Shown here: positions 13,155 to 24,574 of the stretch, one piece after another | How the letters are laid out: the number at the start of each line of letters is the position of its first letter | Position numbering within the stretch: position 1 is the stretch's first letter | Assembly: GCF_031143425.1 (NCBI RefSeq) | Contig: NC_090450.1 | Location: 169,989,272 to 170,053,271, forward strand | Length of the DNA stretch: 64,000 nucleotides | Origin: Pleurodeles waltl | Taxonomy: Eukaryota > Chordata > Amphibia > Caudata > Salamandridae | Direction: 5' to 3' | The notes under the pieces: generated by a model | Told to the model about the DNA's origin: nothing | The model's input: only the letters and a program-made list of their open reading frames with translations | Database searches by the model: none | Position numbers and translations under genes: made by a program

Positions 13155-14570
13155 TGACTTGGTGTGGTTTCCCCTAACTTTTTGCTCTCTGACCTCTTGT
13201 TATTCTGACTCATTTTTGCTGACCTTTAGGATTCAGGGCACTTTACCACTGCTGACCAGTGCTAAAGTGCAGCTGTTCTGTACTCTAAACATGGTAACAT
13301 TGACTTCTCCACAATCAGTATGTTTAATTTACTTGTAAGTCCCTAATAAAGTGTTCTATATGTGCCCAGGGCCCGTACATTAAAATGCTACTAGTGGACC
13401 TGCAGCACTGAGTTGTCACTCACTGAAGTAGCCTTTCAAACTGTCTCAGGCCTGCCATTGCAGAGCCTTTCAAAATGTCTCAGGCCTGCCATTGCAGAGC
13501 CTGTATGCAAAGTTTTAAACTGCCATTTTGACCTGGCAAGTGCACCAACTTGCCAGGCCCAAACCTTCCTTTTTACTACATATGTCACCCCTAAAGTAGG
13601 CCGTGGTTAGCCCCAAGGGCAGGGTGCAGTGTATTTAAAACATTAGACATTAAACATTAGACATGTATTTTTAAGTTTATCATGCCCAGGTAGTGGAAAC
13701 TGCTAAATAATTTTCCACTACTGCAAGGCCTATCTCTCCCATAGGTTAACATTGGGGTTACCTTGAAGCATTGTTTAAGTCCAACTTTCAATTGGGAAAA
13801 TATAGAAATATGGAGTTTGGTGTCTCTGTATTCACAATTTAAATTCACAACTTATGATGAAGTCAAATTTGTACTTGTAAATCTGAAAGTACCACTTTTA
13901 GAAAGTTGGCATTTTCTTACTTTAACCATTCTGTGCCTCTTCCTGTCTCTGAATACACATCTGGGGTGAATGACAGCTGGGCTTTGTGCATTCCTTCTAG
14001 ACAGTCACACACAAAGGGAGCTTGGGTGTGACATTTGCATCCTGATGGCCCATCAGCAGCCTGATGGGTCTTCCTGGGCTAAATGGTTCAGAGGAGCTGA
14101 CACTTAACCCCTGAATACGGTTGTGCCTCTCCTCACACAAAGGGCAGGAAATCCTGTAGAGTGTCTTTCAGGGTAGGAAGGGCTGGGACCTTGTGATCTT
14201 CAAAGGCCTCTTTGAAGTCTCCCCACTTGTAAGACACATGTGGGTATAAATACTGGACCTCAAACCCCACCAAATCAGAATTCTACTGGAATCAAAGACA
14301 TTCTGCCAGGAAGAATGACTGAGGTGCTGCCAGGAGGGACTGCCACTCTGCAACTGCATTTCAGTGTTTGCTTACTGCTTGCTGTATGCTGTGCTGTAAG
14401 AGGGGCTGCCACTTTGCTACTTGCTTTGCTGTGTTAGCCTGCTGCTTCTGGCCTGGAGTGAGGGGTACTGTACTTGCTCTCTATATCCTTGCAACTAAGA
14501 TTCTCTAAGGGCTTGTTGATGTGTCCCCTGTTCTCGAAGTCTCAGAGCCATCAAATATTTCTCTACGATT
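13153..14570 (+). mobile_element. Truncated LTR, copy 3
   Basis: Same family as 1069-2980. It starts at the internal 'ggtgtggtttcccctaac' block about 20 bases into the intact LTR, so the TG terminus is lost at the microsatellite. It keeps 'gcactttaccactgctgacc' and the TATA box TATAAATA at 14245-14252. Similarity to the other copies fades at about 14570, before the 3' end, so this is a partial copy. A 36-base tandem duplication around 'tctcaggcctgccattgcag' lies at 13430-13500. Confidence 0.7.
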
Positions 14571-16318
14571 TGCTATTATCGAGGCCTGTTCTGAGTGAAC
14601 ATTGACCTGCTTTGTGAGGGCCAAGGCATCCATGCTTATAAAAGCTGGCACTGCCCGATCATCATCTGGGCTCAGCACGCCATGTACTCCGCATCAGATG
14701 AACTCAGTCTTCAGTTGCCAAATGCAGCGGATTCCTGAGTGACGACAGTGTCACCTTCCATCTACACCTTCCAGATCTGAGGCGTTGCCAGAGTAACAGC
14801 AAGACCTGCATTCCCCCCAACAAAAGGTTGCCAGATGAGTGCGGGTCAGTGCAGCCCCAACACGGTCCAGAGGTAGGATTGCACCGCTTCCCAACCCCAG
14901 GAAAAGCCATCACCAGCTGCAGCTAGTGTTCACCTCACGCAGAGGAAGATACTTTAAAAATAGGGCCTGTGTGTTCTTGGTGGCTGTACTGTGCTCTCTC
15001 TGGTCAGCGGCTAAAATTGTAAGGAGCATCGGTCCCGACGGGCCCTCTTAAGGACCCATCACACCTGCACTGGCGAATGTTTCCAGCTTTAGAAAAAGAC
15101 AGCGTTTGAGTAACAAAAAAAACTAACATCAGTTGCATCAAAGACAATGTTCATAAGCATTTTTTACCCAAATTGAGTATGACTGAATTTAACATTGTGT
15201 TAAATGCAAAAATGTGATCTGATGATTTCCATAATTTGCACATGAACCTTATTAAGTCTTCTTCAGTTTTTTAAGAAACACTGTTTTCAGCCAGAACTTA
15301 GCTTGTTGATTGTTTCCACTAATTCACACAGTTCAGAGTGACGCAACGTTGCTTGAGTACTTAAGATACTTTAGCGAGGGAAGTGTATTACTTACCTTCC
15401 ATGCCTGTACAGTTACCTATTTTTTCATGGTTCAAGTGAATGGCTAGGTTGTCCGCAAAGAGACCAAAACTGCAATTTTAATTGTGTTTCCAGATTCTTT
15501 AACCCAAAATTTTCCTGAGAATAGAAAGAGGAAGTAGAATGCTGTTGTCCTAAAAGATGTCTACAAAACCAGCTAATCGGCTGTTTGAAATTTTAGATGT
15601 GTGGACAGCCGTATAGACTAGCTCCATCAATCAGATATGGGACACTTTTGAAACATTAGATGTGTGTACAGCCCCATAAGCTAGCTCCATAAAATAGATA
15701 ATGGGCACATTTGGACAAACCGACCATCACCGCCAGGACCTGACTGGGAACCAAAAGCAACCCTGCAAAAATGTTCAAATCAACAATGCTCCCTTCCTCC
15801 TCTTTTATGAAGCCTCCCCACTCCTCCACATGCTCTAATTACTTAGGAAAGCCGGAGAAAGTGATGGAGGTACCAGCATTGGTACCCTGCCTTAGTAACC
15901 GGCCTCCTAATGCTCCAGCCGACTGGAGAAATGACAGTTGGGGAAAAACAGGCTTTCTGGGCCTGATCACTACCACCATCTGCGTAAACCTTTGTCTCCT
16001 GCCGCACAGCTAGTAGAATCGTTAAGCATCAATGTAGTAACCTCGTATTCTTCAGAACCTTGGTATTAAACATAGATGGTTGTGTCAGATAATATTCGTC
16101 ATCAGTTACCAAAAGCAAGAGTAGCACAAATGCTTAAGAAGTTAATTCTTATAAGGAAATAAATCACAAAACATGTAGGCCCAAACAACACCGCTATTGG
16201 AGGAATGGCATATATTTCAAAGTCATTAAGTAGCAATACATCATGTGATCAAACAAGAAGATGCTCCATACGTGCTAAGTGAAAATGTGCTCGTGCAATT
16301 CATGAAAAATATGTGACT
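14571..16318. other. Unassigned intronic sequence
   Basis: Mixed composition with no motif recognised. A short pair of related phrases ('gatgtgtggacagcc' at about 15595 and 'gatgtgtgtacagcc' at about 15659) shows a local tandem duplication of about 63 bases. Confidence 0.5.
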
Positions 16319-16343
16319 CTGTGTGTGTGTGTGTGTGTGTGTG

Positions 16344-16385
<42 letters not shown>
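16319..16385. repeat. (GT)n-(TA)n compound microsatellite
   Basis: A GT tract (16319-16344) is followed by a TA tract (to 16385). It accounts for the poly-Val/Cys and Tyr/Ile open frames on both strands. Confidence 0.95.
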
Positions 16386-16391
<6 letters not shown>

Positions 16392-17359
16392 AAAACGAGA
16401 ACACAGAACAAGATTCTTTGATGGGTCTGCCTACTGCTAATTTTACTCGGTCCTTAAATGCCCAAAAGCCGGGTATCGGGTACGGCAATATATGAATCGT
16501 CGATGTTTCTACCCTCTTAAGAAGAATGCACTTTCCATGCATCTAGCGCAGGGCCTTGATCAGGACTGGGCATGGAACAACCTGGAGCCGACGAAAAGCA
16601 TGTACGACCTTCTTTAGTCCTGCCAAGGAGCATACATCCTTATTACAATAGAATGTGTGCTCCTCACCTTATCAAAAGTGACAGCATGAGTTCCTCGTCA
16701 TGTAGAGGGGTTGAATGTAAGAAAGACTTCGATTTGAGTGAAAGATGCACACAAATTAATTATATTTGTCGCATCCCAATAAGCATTGTGCACTCCCCGC
16801 AGTCCGGCAGGGTGGTAGCAGAGGCAGGCGAAGGCTCTTGCACACAGGAGCCGCTGAGATCGGCCTAAGCCCTGCGAAAACCAGGGGCGCTCTTCTACGG
16901 CGGCACAGGGTAGAGCTTGAGCCTAGGAAGGAAGCCGTGATGCACCGGAGAGGGAGGCACACAGGAGGCCCTCGGGAGGTGACACACCCGTTCATTGCTG
17001 CAGACAGCAGGTGGAAGCATTTTGTTGAGTAGTCAGACATCATGCCTAGTTATTGGAAGAACTGAACATTGCCCATAATCCTATCTTTTATGTAGAAACG
17101 CTGTTTGAAGATGGTTGGTTTACAAACTAAAAAGAATAGCTGAGACACACCCCTGGCAAACTCCTCTTCCTGAATAAAAGTTTAAGTACTCTCCCAGCCT
17201 GCCCTGTGGCCAATCATGACACTGCTCAGAACAGCCACCAAGTAATACACAGGGTCCCTAACTCAATAAGGCGAGAGATCTAGGGAAAAGCACCACAGGT
17301 AAGCAAAATCACTCCCCTGAGTTCTAAGAAAATCAGCTCAGTCCAAGAGGACAGAAACT
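16386..17359. other. Unassigned intronic sequence, locally GC-rich
   Basis: Bases 16790-16990 are GC-rich with open frames on both strands (16756-17043 minus, 16766-17032 plus). I see no conserved motif, and the two frames mirror each other, so I do not call a gene. Confidence 0.45.
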
Positions 17360-18232
17360 GTGATGAACTTATCACAATCAAAAGTTTATTCACAATATAG
17401 ATATATATCCAAAAAGAATATACATTTGCTCAATCAATTATTCATCATTACACCCCCCCTATGTTTTTTTATCAAAACACAAAAAGAGAGAGAAAGACAG
17501 ACAGGACCATACATCACATCTAAACACTTATCACATACACATACAACATAACATAACATTTCAAGCATTAAACCATAAATATCTGCAAGTCATAACAAAA
17601 AACATTAAAACTGCTATCCAAAACAACTTGATAGAAATAAACCTCATATGTACAAATGCTGATAACTGTCTTTCACAAGTTCATTGACTTTACTCAAACA
17701 AGTGCATATTTGAGAGTATAGTCCATTTCCAGAATATCTTTCATTCATATATAGAACTTCCAATTTAATTATAAGCCAACATGCTCGCTGCTGGTAATAG
17801 TCCTTTAAACGTTCACTGACTTTGCTCAAACAAATGCATTTTGAGAGTATAATCCATTCCCAGAATATCTCTCATTCACATGTAGAGCTTCCAACTTAGT
17901 ATTAGTTTTCTTTCACGCACTGATTCAGTGTGCGGTGGTTGGTGTGAACAGACGCAGTGCACTTAGATGTTTAGTGCTCTGTAAATGCGGACATTTGTGA
18001 TTAGCCTATGCATATGTATTTGGACTAGATAAAGACTGACAGAGAAGATTTGATGCACTTTCAAGAATTGATTGCCCTGAAGAAGGTGGCTGCAAATAAG
18101 GGGTACCCCTCACGCAAGTCCACTGAAACGCGTGTCGGCGAGTTTGTTGGCTTACAATTAAGTTGGAAGCTCTACATGTGAATGAAAGATATTCTGGGAA
18201 TGGATTATACTCTCAAAATGCATTTGTTTGGG
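17360..18232 (+). mobile_element. Penelope-like terminal-repeat fragment (putative)
   Basis: A block with unusual internal symmetry. A unit of about 130 bases is tandemly repeated (from about 17690 and about 17818), each with 'gagagtata' and 'ccagaatatct'. The second unit recurs inverted at 18159-18231, where 'gttggaagctctacatgtga' mirrors 'tcacatgtagagcttccaac' near 17880. Between the inverted arms sits a hammerhead-like motif (18072-18141). Hammerheads with very short stem III are known from the terminal repeats of Penelope-like elements, and a Penelope-like coding region is present elsewhere in this window. Assignment to that class is inference from the motif and the repeat layout. Confidence 0.5.
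18072..18141 (+). ncRNA. Hammerhead-ribozyme-like motif
   Basis: All conserved parts of a hammerhead occur in order. Stem I left is TTGCC (18072-18076). The core CTGAAGA (18077-18083) fits CUGANGA. Stem II is GTGG (18086-18089) with CCAC (18120-18123), plus an A84/T124 pair and one bulged G. The core GAAA is at 18125-18128. Stem III has two pairs (A28/T35, C29/G34) with loop GCGT (18130-18133). The cleavage triplet GTC is at 18134-18136, and stem I right is GGCGA (18137-18141), pairing with TTGCC through one wobble. Two-base stem III is typical of retroelement-borne hammerheads. The stem II arm contains an inner hairpin, GGGGTACCCC (18100-18109). Activity is not shown. Confidence 0.65.
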
Positions 18233-18910
18233 GGCAGGTTGGCCTATTTTTATGAGGGCAAACTGCCCCCAAGGGGTGGGGGCAGAAACCACTAGGCACC
18301 AGGGACTTTCTTTTTTGTGCCAATTTCACAAAAGGGCAGCAACCCCTTAGGCAAGGGTCGTTCTCCTGGGGGACACATTTATTTTAGGCCATTTCTGCTC
18401 CCATTTGGGCAGATCAGCCTATGTCTATTAGGCCGATCTGTCCCCAGGGGAGCAGAAACCACTTAGGCACAAGGGATTGCTGTGTGTGTCTGTATATTTG
18501 TTTTGTTTGCAGGGGCAGCCCCTTGGGCAAGGGTCGCTCCCCATGGGGGCTCATTACTGTTGGCCATATCTGCCCCCCTTGGGGGCAGATCGGCCTATTT
18601 TTGGAAGGCCTGTCTGCCCCCAGGGCGGTAGAAATCCCATCAGAGACCAGGGAAGAATTTTTTTTTTTTTTTTTTAAAAAGAGGGTCGGGTATGGCCATA
18701 CCCTCACCCCATATAAACGGGGCCAAAGTTGTTCTGCCCACTGGTGGGCAGATGAGGCGATGATCCCTGATACACTCCCGGGGGAGGAAGGACAGAAAGC
18801 CTGCTAGATGCCAGGGATTTAAAAATCAAATAGTGGGGTGGTGGCTACCAACCAGTAGGGGCATGGTTATGCCCCCACCCCAACTGAAGGGGGTAACAGT
18901 CTTTCAGCTC
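18233..18910. repeat. Tandem repeat, ~175-bp units, G/C-rich
   Basis: Three to four units carry the phrases 'ggcagatcggcctattttt', 'ctgcccccagggg', 'gcagaaaccact', 'aggcaccaggga' and 'gggcaagggtcg'. Unit starts fall near 18233, 18410 and 18585. A T-run at 18659-18676 interrupts the third. Confidence 0.7.
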
Positions 18911-21300
18911 TCCCCCACACACTAAAACATCTTATCCCACGGTAAGCAAAAGGACATTTGATTATTTTGGATTTTGGTTTTACATTTGGGCTATGAGAGC
19001 TTTTCTCACTCTCAAAATTGTCCCATTTGGAATGGAGAGGGCTGCACTTTTTGGACTTTGGGACGCTGCCATGTAGAAAAATCCACAAGACCTAGACACA
19101 TCTGAAAATTAAACATCTGGGTGTGTTTCACATGCACCCGCACCATTTTCTTACCCACAATGCCCTGCAAACCTCCAACTTTGATGGAAATCACACATTT
19201 TTCCCACATTTTTGTGATGGAACCTTCCGGAATCTGCAGGAATCCACAAAATTCCTACCACTCAGCATTGTCTCATCTATACCGATAAAAATTCTGCCCC
19301 ACTTGTCAGCCCAAAAATGTTTTTTTTTTTTTTTAACTGCCCATTTGGACCTGCTTTGGTTCCCTCTCAATTTTGACATGTTTTGGCTCTTCCCTGTCAC
19401 AGGCACTTGGCTTACCTACACAAGTGAGGTATTATTTTTACCGGGAGACTGAGGGGAACGTTGGGTTGTAGGAAATGTGTCCCAGTGCGGTGATCCCACA
19501 CAGAAATGTGGGAAAAATATGATTTTTGTTTTAGCAAAATTTGAGGTTTGCTGGGGATTCTGGGTAAGCACACACTGGTGGATCCATGCAAGTCACCCCT
19601 CCCTGGATTCCCTCTGGTGTCTAGTTTTCAGAAATGTTTGGGTTTGGTGTGTTTCCCTATATGGCTGCTGAGCCCAGGACCAAAAATGCAGATGCCCCTC
19701 CCTCCCCCCCCTGCAAAAACAGGTAGTTTTGTATTTGATAATTTTAATGTGTCCGCATAGCATTTTGGGGCATTTCCTTTCGCCGCCACTAGGCCTACCC
19801 ACACAAGTGAGGTACCATTTTTATCAGGAGACTTGGGGAAATGCTGGGTGGATGGAAATTTGTGGTTCCTCTCAGACTCCAGAACTTTCCGTCACCGAAA
19901 TGTGAGTAAAAAGTGTTTTTGGCCAAATTGTGAGGTTTGCAAAGGATTCTGGGTAACAGAACCTGGTGGGAGCCCCACAAATCACCCCATCCTGGATTCC
20001 CTTAGTGTCTAGTTTTAAAAAATGCACAGGTTTGGTAGGTTTTCCTAGGTGCCGGCTGAGCTAGAGATCAAAATCCACAGCTAGGCACTTTCCAAAAAAC
20101 ACATCAGTTTTCAGTGTAAAAATGTGATGTGTCCATGTTGCATTTCCTGTCTCAGGCATTAGGCATAAGTGAGTTACCATTTTTATTGGGAGACTTGGCG
20201 AAACACAGAATAGCAGAACAAGGGTTATTGCCCCTTGTCTTTCTCTACATTTTTCCCTTCCAAATGTAAGACAGAGTGTAAAAAAAAAAAAATAAAAAAA
20301 AAAAATAAAGACGACTATTTGAGAAATGCCCTGTAATTCACATGCTAGTATGGGCACCCCGGAATTCAGAGATGTGCAAATAACCACTGCTTCCCGCTAC
20401 CTGATCTTGTGCCCATTTTGGAAATACGAAGGTTTTCTTGATACCTCTTTATATTTCAGCAAATGTATTGCTGTATACCCGGTAACGAATGACAACCCTT
20501 TGCAAGGTGCAGCTCCTTTATTGGCTCTGGGTACCTAGGGTCCTTGATGAACCTACAAGCTCTACATATCCCCAAAACCATAAGAGTCCAGCAGACGTAA
20601 CGGTATATTGCTTTAAAAAATCTGACATCACAGGAAAAAGATACAGAGTAAAACGTGGAGAAAAATGGCTGTTTTTTTTACCTCAATTTCAATATGTTTT
20701 TATTTCAGCTGTTATTTTCTAAAGGAAAACCTTGTAGGATCTGCACAAATGACCTCTTGCTGAATTCAGAATGTTGTCTATGTTTTAGAAATGTTTAGCT
20801 TTCTGGGTTCCAGCATTGGTTTCACACCCATTTCTGTCACTAAGTGGAAGGAGGCTAAAAGCGCAAAAAATAGTAAAAATTGGGTATGTCCCAGTAAAAT
20901 GCCAAAATTGTGTAGAAAAATGTGGTTTTCTGATTCAAGTCTGCCTGTTCCTGGAAGCTGGGAAGATGGTGAGTTTAGTACCGCAAACCCTTTGTTGATG
21001 CCATTTTCTGGGCAAAACCACAAGCCTTTTTCTGCAGCCCATTTTCCCATTGAAAAAAAGAAGAAAAAAAAAACCGAACTTTTGCTGTATTTTGGCGAAT
21101 TTCTTGGTCTCCTTCAGGGGAATCCACATACTCTGGGTACGTCTAGAATCCATAGGATGTTGGAAAAAAAGGACGCAAATTTGGCATGGGTAGCTTATGC
21201 GGACACAAAGTCATGAGGGTCTAAGCACGAACTACCCCGAATAGCCAAAAAAAAAGCCTGCCACCCGAGGGGGAAAAGGCCTGGCAGCAAAGGGGTTAAA
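18911..21300. repeat. Long interspersed repeat with ~375-bp internal units
   Basis: The phrase 'acacaagtgaggtaccattt', or a near relative, recurs at about 19417, 19799 and 20163. Each is followed by 'ggagact(t)gggga', 'ggattctgggtaa', a 'cctggattccct' type stretch and 'tgtctagtttt'. Spacing is about 380 and 365 bases. The block ends near 'gcaaaggggttaaag' (21285-21300). No protein motif is visible; open frames inside are short and overlap on both strands. It may continue the 18233-18910 block as one element. Confidence 0.6.
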
Positions 21301-22694
21301 GTTTTGCAGCTGCTGCTGCTGGCGGGGGTGACGCTCCTCCACCATAGTGGAGGAGCCGCCCCTGACCAATGGGCTGGTAACCATAACCTTTGGCAGTAAT
21401 GGGAGGTGTTTACATTGAGGCCCCAGGTTTCTACTTGTTGCTGACTAATCAACAGTGCAGTATGTAGAACATGTGCCATCTCTTACATGTACATGTCAAT
21501 ATGCATAACACTATCCTCTTTGGAAACATAATCGGTTGACCATCAGATGAATCTTGCGATTAACCATGCTAGGTGCTGAACAGTATTTTTGTTGTACATG
21601 ATCCGCAGCATGCTAAATGTCTGATTCACTAATGACTATGATTGTGGCTGAATGACTGGATGGGCACGGTCTATTCTGCAGTGCTGGGCTTTGTACCAGA
21701 ACCTCACCATGTGAAAATAAGTCATTGGAACTGCTAAGGCATGTGCATATCTAGGAACTCAAAAAAGTATTTTGCCAGATTCAGATTAATTTTGAGAAGG
21801 ATAATATTGCAAATAAAATTGGGCAACTCGGAGGCGTCAGTGCTGTGTAATCCTATCTGCGAGTCCTAGGTTAGAAAGAGGAGATAAAGTGAAATGGAAA
21901 TACAAGTCTTAAGAACACTTAATATCACTTAAAAACAGGATGATGAAGGTGATTGGTCGTAGTTTCTCTGAGAATTACTACTGGAACTCATTTCCCCTAT
22001 TCTGTCAATAGTATATTCTTACACCTGCTCCTCTGGTGTATGGTCAATGCTTGCTGTGTTACTGTTCCTCTAGATCGTTGCACCCTCACATGGGGCTATG
22101 AGGTGATCAAATCTTAGGACTGTTGTTGTAAGAGAGGTGATGTGTAAGAGTGAGGAAGTAACTAAGTTCGGCTCCCAGCCTCTGCTCAACACCCTGTGAT
22201 TCTGGGCAAATCATGTAACTCTATGACAAAAAAAAAAAAAAACAACAAACATGTATAATGTTATGCAGTGCTCTTATATAGCGTTCCAATGCCCATAGGC
22301 CAGGATTGTGATATATAAAATTGCAAAAAATAATTGTTGTCCCACTTAACCAAGTTCAGTTGTATTATGAGAATTGCTGTCCCAACCGAACTTGCAAGTC
22401 CTCCCAGTGGTCCTACCCACATAAAAGGCCATTGTTTAGACCAAGTACTTTTCAAACATTTACATGCCAAACTCATCCAGTCCCCTTCCATGTCCTGATC
22501 TGACCATTCTATTCAATTCTTGTGGGCATGGTTAGAGAGTTTGATGGTGTGGGACATCTGCTGAAAAGTGGTGACTGTCCGTCTGCCACATTTAGAGTAA
22601 CATTGACATCAATGCACTCTTAAAATGGTGGACAAGACATCCAGCACTTTTGCATGGATGTTCTACATTTGCCCAACTGTAAATAAGACCAGTT
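21301..22694. other. Unassigned sequence with a small hairpin
   Basis: 'gctcctccac' and 'gtggaggagc' (21332-21355) form a short hairpin that recurs in the opposite orientation near 30853-30880, implying a small dispersed repeat. Otherwise I see nothing. An A-run lies at about 22228-22242. Confidence 0.45.
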
Positions 22695-23213
22695 GGGGCC
22701 TATTTATGAAAATGTGGCACAGTGCAGCCGGTCATCTTATTGCGCTGCACTGCGTCACAGGGAAAGGTCAGGAATGCATCATATTCAAGGCAATGTGGTG
22801 CATCCCGGCCTTTACCCCTGCGCTTGAGCCCTTTTGACAGCCTAGTACCAACCCAGACACACCTGCACCATTGTGCAAGGGTGCCTGCGTTGCATGCAGA
22901 ATTGTTTTTGTGAAGGAAGGGCCCTCCCCTGAGAAGGTGTATCTTTTCAGCACATTCCCAGGTCTACCATTTCTGGTAAATCTGGGAATGCGTCAAAAAC
23001 CATGGGAGTTGCATAGGAACACCCATGCAATACCCATGGAATGCCTTCTCAGGGCAGAGTAAGGCAATTCACGGATTTGCGCTGCATTGCGTTACTCCAG
23101 ATTTAGGAGCCAGTCAGGGCCACGCAAAGTGGCCTTGCAGGACTTCATAAATTGCATGTACTACATTGTGTGGTGCATACGTGATGCAAACCAACTCATA
23201 AATATGCCCCTTT
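22695..23213. mobile_element. Foldback MITE-like element, family B copy 1
   Basis: The ends are inverted: 'gggcctatttatgaa' at the left and 'ttcataaattgcatg' and 'cataaatatgcccc' at the right. The body carries 'ggtctaccatttctggtaaa' and 'gcattgcgttactccagattt'. Two relatives lie at 28619-29165 and 29848-30170. The GGGCC ends resemble non-autonomous PIF/Harbinger elements, but I cannot fix the target duplication here. Confidence 0.55.
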
Positions 23214-24574
23214 GTCTTTTGCCTTGCATTAACCACATGAAACACACAAAAGGTGATGGGAGGAATGCTTACAATAAGCCTAACTACTGGCAATCACTTG
23301 GGGTAGCATTGCAACCCATTAATATTTTGCCCAATATGCCACCTGAGATAAGACCCAGCCATATTCAAATCAACCCTGATCCTGCTCCAGTAAGAACAGT
23401 CCAGTATGAACTGCCAAGCAGGTCTTCTCTAAACCAGAACACAAACAGCACAAGACCTATTTCAGCCTAGTTGGGCCTCTTCAGTCGTGTGCAGCTTGAT
23501 TCCAATGACACAGTGAGCAATGGCCCCCAAGTCTGGACATACCCATGGCAATTTATGGTTACATCAAACACACAAAAAGTGATGAGAGGAAGCCTGCAAA
23601 TAGTCTAACCATTAGCAATCGCCTGGTGTAACGTTAACTACTTACCGCACCTTCTCACCAGCCTCCTTTTACTGGTATGTGATGACAGAAAAATATCTCA
23701 TCAACCCCTTCTGCAGTCACACCTGCATAACCCCTAGGAGAAATACAGCATACCTCCAACTGCGCTGAAATGTGGGACCTTTTCAACCAGCTGACAAATG
23801 AGTGCTGCCAACGTTTGCCACCAAAAGTTCAGGCAAAATCTACCTGTAGAAGCGCTACTTGATCTCGGAGTGGGAAGTCTCTGATCTGAGAAAGAAGTGC
23901 CAACTGATCTAAACCATCTGGCATAAATTCTCGCTCGCCAAATGCAGTTACTTCGTGGAAAACTGTCTTGTTTATTTATCGAAAGGTATTTTATGGAGCA
24001 AAAAAGTGTTAAACAGAATCACAGCTGCAATAAATAAGCCTAGAGAATGTTTTCTAATTTTTCAACACGTTTTGAATTATCGGAAACAGTGAAAACCTTT
24101 TAAGAAAAGTATGAAGCTTAATGCTTTCTTTGTATAAAAACTTTGACTTTCAGAGCTCTCTGTCCTGAACCTTCCTAGCCCACATGTTGATACAATGCCG
24201 CATCAGACCAGCCAAGCCACCTGACGTTTTCGATTTTCAGAAAATATTAGAATTAGATGGTGTATACCTTCTCCGATCACTGTAGCCTACCTAGTAAGCT
24301 TTAAGATCTCCTCTTCTGTCATTAGGAGCCAGGAGTCTTTCGGATGTCTTTGCCCTTGTGGATCAGCATTTTTATTAATACACCCTTCCTTCTGGCATTT
24401 GCCCCAGCTAACTTACACAATAGAGATCCTTGTTCAGATTGGAAATAGTCCAAAATGCTGGTCATCCAGAAAGGCTTACAGCTGGTTGCATACCACATTC
24501 TCTAGTATTTGTGCTAGCCAGGCCAACCTGCCAAGTAGATGATGGGTGCATGTTCCAGAGCCAGATCACTATTT
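23214..24574. repeat. Partial tandem duplication (~325-bp period) and unassigned sequence
   Basis: The segment from about 23237 ('gaaacacacaaaaggtgatg', then 'ggcaatcacttggggtagc') recurs at about 23562 ('caaacacacaaaaagtgatg', then 'agcaatcgcctggtgtaac'), a diverged duplication with a period near 325 bases. From about 23700 to 24574 I recognise nothing. Confidence 0.5.

Noticed and set aside
16756..17043. Mirror open frames on both strands
   Set aside because: GC-rich local sequence only; no splice sites, motif or codon bias seen.
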